From: Ktedonobacterales bacterium
GTDB taxonomy: Bacteria > Chloroflexota > Ktedonobacteria > Ktedonobacterales > JADMIN01
Length of the DNA stretch: 5,746 nucleotides
Direction of reading: 5' to 3'
Assembly: GCA_015478575.1 (NCBI GenBank)
Contig: JADMIN010000196.1
Span: forward strand, 1-5,746
Part shown: positions 1-3,920 of the stretch, in pieces
Layout of the letters: every line of letters begins with the position of its first letter
How positions within the stretch are numbered: position 1 is the first letter of the stretch
Made by a program: the position numbers and the translations under genes
The notes under the pieces: model-generated
The model's input: only the letters and a program-made list of their open reading frames with translations
Told to the model about the DNA's origin: nothing
The model's database searches: none

Positions 1-88
1 GCCCGCGCGCGCGCGCGCGCGCCAGGATGCTCTCATCGAGCGGCCCGCGAAACATTTCAGGGAAGAGCGTGAAGATGTCGAAGCGCAC
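1..88 (-). CDS. trmD: tRNA (guanine-N1-)-methyltransferase TrmD, N-terminal fragment (gene continues past position 1)
   Basis: TrmD methylates N1 of G37 next to the anticodon, using S-adenosylmethionine, and so prevents +1 frameshifting. It is a cytosolic SPOUT-class dimer. Reading leftward from the GTG at 88-86, the first 29 codons give VRFDIFTLFPEMFRGPLDES followed by ILARARARG, with the initiator V read as Met. The block 'FTLFPEMF' followed by 'SI' and a basic/Ala helix ending in Gly matches the TrmD N-terminus in order and spacing, for example the B. subtilis type (LTLFPEMFEG, then SIL). The start is well supported: GAGGT lies 5 nt upstream, and the family's usual N-terminus begins here. 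Only about an eighth of a usual 230-250 residue protein is in the window, so the catalytic knot is unseen. It is transcribed divergently from the kinase operon. Identification is from conserved motif recognition, not a search. Confidence 0.93.
   Translation of the reverse strand, partial: MRFDIFTLFPEMFRGPLDESILARARARG
4..22. repeat. Alternating CG tract (nine CG dinucleotides plus C) inside trmD
   Basis: Positions 4-22 are a pure alternating C/G run. On the minus strand it encodes Ala-Arg three times through alternating GCG and CGC codons of TrmD. Compared with TrmD relatives the segment has the normal length, so the tract looks like codon choice in a naturally Ala/Arg-rich helix and not an inserted repeat. 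Alternating CG of this length is the classical sequence able to adopt Z-DNA under negative supercoiling, and it lies within 90 bp of the trmD start. Whether it does so here is unknown. Confidence 0.85.
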
Positions 89-93
89 CGAAG

Positions 94-98
94 ACCTC
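94..98 (-). promoter_or_regulatory. Ribosome binding site of trmD
   Basis: The minus strand reads GAGGT at 98-94, then a 5-nt spacer (cttcg), then GTG at 88-86. This is a good Shine-Dalgarno match at standard spacing. It supports GTG as the start codon of the fragmentary trmD. Confidence 0.75.
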
Positions 99-133
99 GC
101 CGCTCTCTACTCAAATCGCCGAGTTGGCGCCAG

Positions 134-153
134 GCGGGAGCGGCTCCTCCCGC
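134..153. repeat. Perfect 7-bp inverted repeat in the trmD leader
   Basis: The arms gcgggag (134-140) and ctcccgc (147-153) are exact reverse complements with a 6-nt loop, so RNA from either strand could fold. If trmD is transcribed from the TATAAT at 160-165, the start point would be near 152-154, and this hairpin would then sit at the extreme 5' end of the mRNA. There it could protect the transcript or tune translation. There is no U-run after either side, so it is not a convincing intrinsic terminator. Its function is inferred only from position. Confidence 0.45.
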
Positions 154-159
154 ATGGGC

Positions 160-165
160 ATTATA
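160..165 (-). promoter_or_regulatory. Putative -10 element of the trmD promoter
   Basis: The minus strand carries a perfect TATAAT at 165-160, 71 nt before the GTG of trmD. The hexamer 17 bp further upstream (TGTGTC, 188-183) is a poor -35 match, so the promoter is either -10 dominated or activator dependent. The consensus hexamer stands out in very GC-rich surroundings, which is the main reason for calling it. Confidence 0.5.
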
Positions 166-291
166 GCTCTGTTTCGCTTGCCGACACATCAGCGCATAGG
201 CCGAGTAGGGCGTCGTCACGCGACAAGACGCGGAACGCTATCGCTGGGGGAGAGGCTGGCCAGTGGGTTGCGCGCCGCCCGCGCCACGACG

Positions 292-321
292 GGCTGCCGT
301 GATACCCGGCTGCCGTGATAC
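292..321 (+). repeat. Two perfect 14-bp direct repeats, 16-bp period, upstream of the kinase operon
   Basis: The sequence ggctgccgtgatac occurs at 292-305 and again at 308-321, separated by cc. The second copy runs into the extended -10 (TGATACAAT). OmpR/KdpE-type regulators bind tandem direct repeats, though usually with a period of 10-11 bp. The pair is therefore a candidate operator for an unknown regulator, or for the regulator encoded just downstream. A chance local duplication is the alternative. Confidence 0.6.
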
Positions 322-324
322 AAT
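316..324 (+). promoter_or_regulatory. Putative extended -10 promoter of the kinase-regulator-acetyltransferase operon
   Basis: TGATACAAT fits the extended -10 form TG-N-TATAAT with one mismatch (TACAAT at 319-324). It lies 98 nt before the kinase ATG and implies a 5' leader of roughly 90 nt. No good TTGACA-like box is found 16-18 bp upstream, which is tolerated by extended -10 promoters and is also common at activated promoters. The overlap with the 14-bp direct repeats suggests control at this point. Confidence 0.42.
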
Positions 325-422
325 GAGCGTTGGCGCCTCGGGGATGAGCCACCCATCACCCGTGACCGCGCTCGTGATCCTCGTATCGTCGGTGGCCTGC
401 CAATAGCGATGGCGATGCATGT

Positions 423-2033
423 ATGGCGATACTCTGGCCCACCTTGACGACTGAACAGGCGCGCGGCGGCGAGGCGCTGGTGCGCGCGCTCGGCCACGCG
501 GTCACCCTGAGCGAGGGTGGCGCGGGGGTGCTCGCGCTCAAAGACGACGGTGACGAGGAAGACGCGCACACCACGCACACGACCGCCACGGGCGGGACGA
601 ATGAGCGCGACGCGACGCTGATCCGCTGGAGCATCGCGCGCGAAGCGGGTCGGCGCCTGGTCGCGCTGCTCGCGGAGGAGGCCGCCCCTGAGCCGCTGGA
701 TGGACGCCCGCGCGTCACCGTCTTGCCAGAAATCTGGGGCGGTGAGGTCGCCTCGCTGCCCCTGGGCGATGTGGGCGGGGCGGTCGGCGAGGTGCATCTG
801 TTGGGGCCGGCGGGCTTCTCCGCCCGGCGCGCCCTCAGCGATCCCACCCGTCGTCAGGCGCTGCTGGGCGCGCTCGTCACCGCCGTGCGCCAGCACCAAG
901 AGGTGGCGCGGCTGCGCCAGGAGAATCGCCAACTCGGCTCGATTCTCCACTTCAGCGGCGATGGCATCATCACCGTGGATGCGCAGTTGCGTATCACCGG
1001 CTTCAATCCGGCGATGGAGGCGATGACCGCTTGGCGGCAACATGAGGTGGTGGGCCGCTTCTATGGCGACGTGTTGCGCCCGCATACACTCCAGGGCATG
1101 CCACTCGGCTATGATCGCGACCCCCTGGTGCAGGCCATCGAGGCGGGGCGGGCGGTGCTGAACCGCGAGTTGATCCTGCTCGCGCGCGACGGCCAGCGCG
1201 TCATCGTCGCGGTCACCGCCGCCGCCGTGCGCTCGCCACAGGGCCAGCCCATCAGCGGCGTCTTGAACGTGCGTGACATCACGCGCACCCGCGAGGCCGA
1301 GGAGCTGCGCACGACCTTCACCTCAGTGATTTCGCATGAGTTGCAGACGCCCATCGCCATTATCAAGGGCTACGCCAGTACGCTTGCCCGTGAAGACGCG
1401 CACTGGGACGCCGAGACGCTGCGTGCCCGTTTGCATGCCATCGAGGAGGAAGCCGACCGCCTGAGCCATCTGGTGGGCAATCTGCTCTATGCCTCGCGCA
1501 TTCAGGCAGGCGGCCTCAAGATGGAGCGCACTGAGCTGGATCTGGGCGAGGTGACGCGCTCGGTGGTGCGCCGCCTCAGCGCGCGCAGCCCTGATCTGGA
1601 TATCCGCGTGCGGTTCTCACGCGGGGGGCCGCTGGTGCTGGCCGACCGCGCGCGCATCGAGGAGGTGTTGATGAACCTGCTCGACAACGCGGTGAAGTAT
1701 TCGCCGCGCACTGGGCATATTCGTGTGTGGGGCGAGGTGACGAGCGACGAGGTTATCGTCCATGTGAAGGATGTCGGCCAGGGCATCCCGCTGCGCGAGC
1801 AGGAGCGCATCTTCGAGCGGTACCAGCGCGTGGAGAACGCGGCGACGCGGCGCACGCAGGGGGCGGGGCTTGGTCTCTACATCTGCCGGGCTATCATCGA
1901 GGCGCATGGCGGGCGCATCTGGGTGCGCAGCGAACTGGAGCGCGGGTCCACGTTCTCGTTCAGCCTCCCTCGTGAGGAGAAATCTCCCCTGCCACTGGTG
2001 ATCTTCGGCACGTTGAACGCGGAGACGCCATGA
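423..2033 (+). CDS. Soluble GAF-like/PAS sensor histidine kinase
   Basis: This is a two-component sensor kinase that autophosphorylates on His and passes the phosphate to the regulator encoded next. Of 536 residues, about 10-160 look like a degenerate GAF domain, with an acidic then Thr/His-rich low-complexity insert at 41-60. A short coiled-coil linker follows (157-172), then a PAS domain (about 173-290, with FSGDGIITVD at 177-186). The HisKA H-box is SHELQTP, with phospho-acceptor H305. The ATPase domain shows the N-box NLLDNAVKYSP (418-428, key N422), the G1 box DVGQGI (450-455), the F-box IFERYQRV (463-470) and the G2 box GAGLGLY (480-486), so every catalytic motif is present. No signal peptide or transmembrane segment is seen, so it should sense a cytosolic cue; no PAS ligand can be deduced. 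ATG 423 is the first possible start after an in-frame stop at 375-377, but its ribosome binding site is weak. The GAF assignment is tentative. Confidence 0.93.
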   Translation: MAILWPTLTTEQARGGEALVRALGHAVTLSEGGAGVLALKDDGDEEDAHTTHTTATGGTNERDATLIRWSIAREAGRRLVALLAEEAAPEPLDGRPRVTVLPEIWGGEVASLPLGDVGGAVGEVHLLGPAGFSARRALSDPTRRQALLGALVTAVRQHQEVARLRQENRQLGSILHFSGDGIITVDAQLRITGFNPAMEAMTAWRQHEVVGRFYGDVLRPHTLQGMPLGYDRDPLVQAIEAGRAVLNRELILLARDGQRVIVAVTAAAVRSPQGQPISGVLNVRDITRTREAEELRTTFTSVISHELQTPIAIIKGYASTLAREDAHWDAETLRARLHAIEEEADRLSHLVGNLLYASRIQAGGLKMERTELDLGEVTRSVVRRLSARSPDLDIRVRFSRGGPLVLADRARIEEVLMNLLDNAVKYSPRTGHIRVWGEVTSDEVIVHVKDVGQGIPLREQERIFERYQRVENAATRRTQGAGLGLYICRAIIEAHGGRIWVRSELERGSTFSFSLPREEKSPLPLVIFGTLNAETP

Positions 2034-2056
2034 GGTGCGGCTGCGCCATGACATGA
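2030..2056 (+). other. Possible 8-codon coupling mini-ORF overlapping the kinase stop codon
   Basis: The kinase TGA (2031-2033) overlaps an ATG at 2030-2032 in the ATGA arrangement typical of translational coupling. That ATG opens a frame reading MRCGCAMT and stops at TGA 2054-2056 inside the ATGAC array, only 11 nt before the ATG at 2068. Ribosomes ending the kinase could thus re-initiate and be delivered to the regulator start. No Shine-Dalgarno supports the mini-ORF by itself, so it is a structural observation and not a claimed peptide. Confidence 0.25.
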
Positions 2057-2070
2057 CATGACATGACATG
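2048..2070 (+). repeat. ATGAC pentanucleotide array (four units plus ATG) at the kinase-regulator junction
   Basis: Four perfect tandem ATGAC units cover 2048-2067 and run into the ATG at 2068. Because the unit is 5 nt long, successive ATGs fall in all three frames. Each of the four unit ATGs starts the two-codon frame ATG-ACA-TGA, so start and stop codons overlap throughout. Only the last ATG opens the long regulator frame. Short tandem repeats of this kind are prone to copy-number change. Gain or loss of units would leave the 2068 frame intact but alter the spacing from the kinase stop. Confidence 0.9.
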
Positions 2071-2832
2071 AAGAGCGGACGGGATGAGGCTATGGAACAG
2101 CAGCGGATTGACCCGCGCAGCATGACGGTGCTGGTGGTGGATGATGAGCCACGGCTGGTGGACGTTGTGCGCATGAACCTGGAGGTGGAGGGCTACCGGG
2201 TCCTCGCCGCGGCCAATGGCTACGAGGCGCTTGAACGGCTCAAGGCTGATCTGCCCGATCTGGTGATGCTGGATGTGATGATGCCGGATATGGATGGCTT
2301 CGAGACGCTGCGGCATATTCGTGAGGTCTCCAATGTGCCGGTGATTATGCTCACGGTGCGCGCGGAGGAATCCGATCGTATCCGCGGGCTGGAGATCGGC
2401 GCCGATGACTACCTGACCAAGCCCTACAGCCCGCGTGAGTTGCAGACGCGAATCAAGGCGCTGCTGCGACGCGCCTACAACCCCGCGCCGCCGCGCAAGA
2501 CCAAGATTGTGGTTGACAGCGATCTGACCATTGACTTCAGCAAGCGTGAGATCTGGGTGCGCGGGCAGCGGGTCACACTGCGCCCAACGGAATACCGCCT
2601 GCTCTATCACCTCGTGACTAATGCTGGGCGGCTCATGACCCACGATACGTTGCTCTCCAAAGTCTGGGGCCACGAGTACCGCGACGAATCCCACTATTTG
2701 CGGCTCTACATCACCTATTTGCGCCAGAAGCTGGAGCGCGACCCCGCGCACCCCAGATATATTCTGACTGAGCGCGGAGTGGGCTATCGTTTCCGCGAGT
2801 TGGATGGCCTCGCTGACGGCGAGGCACTTTAG
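2068..2832 (+). CDS. OmpR-family response regulator, KdpE-like (receiver plus winged helix)
   Basis: This is a DNA-binding regulator, probably phosphorylated by the kinase encoded just upstream. Numbered from ATG 2068 (254 aa), the receiver domain spans about 19-135. It has the acidic pair D25/D26, phospho-acceptor D69 in VMLDVMMPD, switch residue T96 and the conserved K118 in TKPYSP. A linker (136-148) leads to the OmpR-type winged helix (about 149-243), with RPTEYRLLYHL (172-182), HYLRLYITYLRQKLE (209-223) and a C-terminal TERGVGYRF (234-242). The HYLR..I..LRQKLE form of the recognition helix and the GVGYRF wing resemble KdpE, but no kdp genes are visible and the kinase lacks the KdpD sensor region, so potassium control is not claimed. 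The start is uncertain: 2068 abuts the ATGAC array and lacks a ribosome site. ATG 2092 has a weak GGGA 7 nt upstream, and ATG 2122 gives the common MTVLVVDDEP N-terminus. Confidence 0.94.
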   Translation: MKSGRDEAMEQQRIDPRSMTVLVVDDEPRLVDVVRMNLEVEGYRVLAAANGYEALERLKADLPDLVMLDVMMPDMDGFETLRHIREVSNVPVIMLTVRAEESDRIRGLEIGADDYLTKPYSPRELQTRIKALLRRAYNPAPPRKTKIVVDSDLTIDFSKREIWVRGQRVTLRPTEYRLLYHLVTNAGRLMTHDTLLSKVWGHEYRDESHYLRLYITYLRQKLERDPAHPRYILTERGVGYRFRELDGLADGEAL

Positions 2833-2841
2833 AGGGCAGGA
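2833..2841 (+). promoter_or_regulatory. Ribosome binding site of the acetyltransferase gene
   Basis: The purine-rich agggcagga starts immediately after the regulator TAG (2830-2832) and ends 5 nt before ATG 2847. It is the clearest plus-strand Shine-Dalgarno in the cluster, and it supports the chosen start and co-transcription with the regulator. Confidence 0.6.
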
Positions 2842-2846
2842 TAGCG

Positions 2847-3638
2847 ATGGATGGGGCGCCGACGCGCTTCCAGCCCGCTGATGAGGCGCGGCGGCGCGCG
2901 CTGGCCGACGCCCTGGGCGACACGCCAGAGACGGTGATCGCGGTGCATCTGCTCCGGCGTGGACTGTGTCGCGCCTTTATTGCGGGCGATGCCGCGCGTG
3001 CTGGCGATGCCGCGCGCTTTACGGGCGCGCTCGTGCGGGCCGATGAGCTGCCTGGCGAGCCGATGGGCTTCGGCGAGGATGCCGAGGTGCTCTGGGGCTT
3101 GCTCCAATCCATGGTAGGCTGGTTCTGTGTCGAGGTCAGCCAGCGTCGCGCGCCGACGCTGGGCGCGCTGATCGAGGCACAGACGGGCCGCCCGGTGCGT
3201 GCCTACGAGGATCACTACTTCTGCCTGCGTACTCCCACCCCGATCATTCCTCACGAGGCGGCGCGTCTACTCTCGCCTGGTGACGTACACCTGCTGGAGG
3301 CGGCGCCGCCATCACTGCGCGGGGCGGGCTATGGCGGCGTGCGGGCGCTGCTGGCTGAGGGCATCGTGGCGGGGGCTGTCGTCGCGGGTCGGCTGGTGGC
3401 GCTGGCGCATACCTCGGCCCGCACCGCGCGACACGCGGATATCGGCGTCGCGACGTTGGCAGAGTGGCGTGGGCGCGGGCTGGCTACGGCGTGCGCCGCG
3501 CTCGTCGCACGGGGGATCCAGGCGGCTGGCCAGACGCCCGTCTGGAGCACGGGCGCCGATAACCTGGCCTCGCGGGCTGTGGCCCATCGGCTTGGCTTCG
3601 AAGAGGTCGCCCGCCGCACGTATGTCATCGTGGGTTAG
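2847..3638 (+). CDS. GNAT-family N-acetyltransferase with an extra N-terminal domain
   Basis: This is predicted to transfer an acetyl group from acetyl-CoA to an amine of unknown identity, in the cytosol. The C-terminal half (about 135-263) shows the GNAT core. A beta strand/motif A segment, ADIGVATLAEWRGRGLA (197-213), contains the R-G-x-G-L/A pyrophosphate-binding loop WRGRGLA (207-213). It is followed by the alpha helix TACAALVARGIQ, then motif B-like PVWSTGADNLASRAVAHRLG (231-250) and a closing FEEVARRTYVIV. The N-terminal ~130 residues (VIAVHLLRRGLCRAFIAGD at 30-48; PGEPMGFGEDAEVLWGLLQ at 69-87) are not a standard GNAT core; they may be a degenerate second GNAT-like or a substrate domain. 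The length of 263 aa exceeds the usual ~150-180 of single-domain GNATs and resembles the two-part GNAT proteins of Gram-positive-like bacteria. It starts 14 nt after the regulator stop, so it is probably the third gene of the operon. Its substrate cannot be deduced. Confidence 0.88.
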   Translation: MDGAPTRFQPADEARRRALADALGDTPETVIAVHLLRRGLCRAFIAGDAARAGDAARFTGALVRADELPGEPMGFGEDAEVLWGLLQSMVGWFCVEVSQRRAPTLGALIEAQTGRPVRAYEDHYFCLRTPTPIIPHEAARLLSPGDVHLLEAAPPSLRGAGYGGVRALLAEGIVAGAVVAGRLVALAHTSARTARHADIGVATLAEWRGRGLATACAALVARGIQAAGQTPVWSTGADNLASRAVAHRLGFEEVARRTYVIVG

Positions 3639-3694
3639 GGGCAACCCGCGCACCCTTCCAGGCGAGGGAAGTGTACGCGGCCATGTCCGCTCCG

Positions 3695-3722
3695 GCCCAA
3701 CGTGTCTGCCCTAGCCCAACGT
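3695..3722. repeat. Short direct repeat gcccaacgt, two copies
   Basis: The 9-mer gcccaacgt occurs at 3695-3703 and 3714-3722, a 19-bp period, each followed by a tctg/ctgg-like tail. The second copy immediately precedes the first copy of the 19-bp repeat. Length is short, so chance is possible. Confidence 0.4.
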
Positions 3723-3802
3723 CTGGCACCTCTTCTCACGCGGGGGCGAGGAAGACTTCAGCGCCGCCGATGACCTGACCCTCCTGGCACCTCTTCTCAC
3801 GC
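3723..3802. repeat. Two perfect 19-bp direct repeats, 61-bp period
   Basis: The sequence ctggcacctcttctcacgc is found at 3723-3741 and 3784-3802, and similarity continues weakly into the next ~12 bp (gggggcgagg versus cggagcgaag). A 19-bp exact match in a 190-bp spacer is unlikely by chance. It could be the remnant of a duplication, copies of a dispersed intergenic repeat family, or paired protein-binding sites. No terminal inverted repeats or transposase are present. Confidence 0.7.
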
Positions 3803-3826
3803 CGGAGCGAAGCTGGGAGGGGACAG

Positions 3827-3863
3827 AAAAACGGGGCGGGCATCCACCTGGATGCCCGCCCCG
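3827..3863 (-). terminator. Intrinsic terminator of the minus-strand secreted-protein gene
   Basis: On the minus strand, the arms cggggcgggcatcca (3863-3849) and tggatgcccgccccg (3846-3832) are perfectly complementary, with two bases between them. The practical hairpin is 14 bp with an AGGT loop. It is followed directly by TTTTT (3831-3827). It begins 54 nt beyond the stop codon at 3918. The plus strand has no T-run after the hairpin, but the stem may still hinder transcription arriving from the operon on the other side. Confidence 0.92.
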
Positions 3864-3880
3864 CCGCAGCTGGTGAAGGC

Positions 3881-3920
3881 CGCGAGATTACGTTGCGCGA
3901 GATTACGTTGCGCGAGATTA
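3881..3920 (-). repeat. 15-bp tandem repeat (2.7 copies) containing the stop codon
   Basis: The unit cgcgagattacgttg is repeated exactly at 3881-3895 and 3896-3910, and its first 10 bases recur at 3911-3920. Read on the minus strand it is TAA-TCT-CGC-GCA-ACG. The period is a whole number of codons, so each copy puts a TAA in frame with the secreted-protein gene. The first TAA (3920-3918) ends the gene; backups follow at 3905-3903 and 3890-3888. Confidence 0.93.

Larger units (their letters stand above)
89..422. other. Divergent intergenic control region between trmD and the kinase operon
   Basis: This 334-bp stretch separates the GTG of trmD (minus) from the ATG of the kinase gene (plus). 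Open frames inside it (for example plus 27-302, plus 124-318, minus 161-352) give Arg/Ser/Ala-rich translations with no recognisable motif and overlap trmD or promoter signals, so I do not call them genes. It contains a trmD-facing TATAAT (160-165), a leader hairpin (134-153), a pair of 14-bp direct repeats (292-305 and 308-321) and a kinase-facing extended -10 (316-324). No RNA gene is visible. Confidence 0.7.
3639..3826. other. Convergent intergenic spacer
   Basis: This is 188 bp between the acetyltransferase stop and the terminator of the minus-strand gene. It carries two sets of short direct repeats (3695-3722 and 3723-3802). A weak possible hairpin, cttcc with ggaag near 3655-3670, follows the acetyltransferase, but no T-run follows it. 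I find no convincing plus-strand intrinsic terminator here. The operon may end at the strong minus-strand hairpin at 3832-3863, or by Rho. No gene is supported. Confidence 0.6.

Noticed and set aside
27..302. Plus-strand 91-residue frame starting at 27
   Set aside because: It overlaps trmD antisense and the promoter region; the translation is Arg/Ser-rich without any recognisable motif, and no ribosome site precedes it.
216..1085. Minus-strand 289-residue frame opposite the kinase gene
   Set aside because: It is the antisense shadow of the well-supported kinase; its Arg/Ala/His-rich composition is typical of a reverse frame of GC-rich coding DNA.
1960..2751. Minus-strand 263-residue frame opposite the regulator
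   Set aside because: It is antisense to conserved receiver and winged-helix motifs; His/Gln-rich translation without domain features.
2068..2832. Calling the regulator kdpE outright
   Set aside because: The C-terminal motifs resemble KdpE, but there are no kdpFABC genes in view and the partner kinase lacks the KdpD N-terminal and membrane regions.
3723..3770. Plus-strand terminator in ctcttctcacgcgggggcga
   Set aside because: The ctcttc/gaggaag arms are imperfect and no T-run follows.
3881..3920. CRISPR array or attachment site
   Set aside because: The repeats are 15 bp and contiguous with no spacers, and no cas or integrase gene is nearby.
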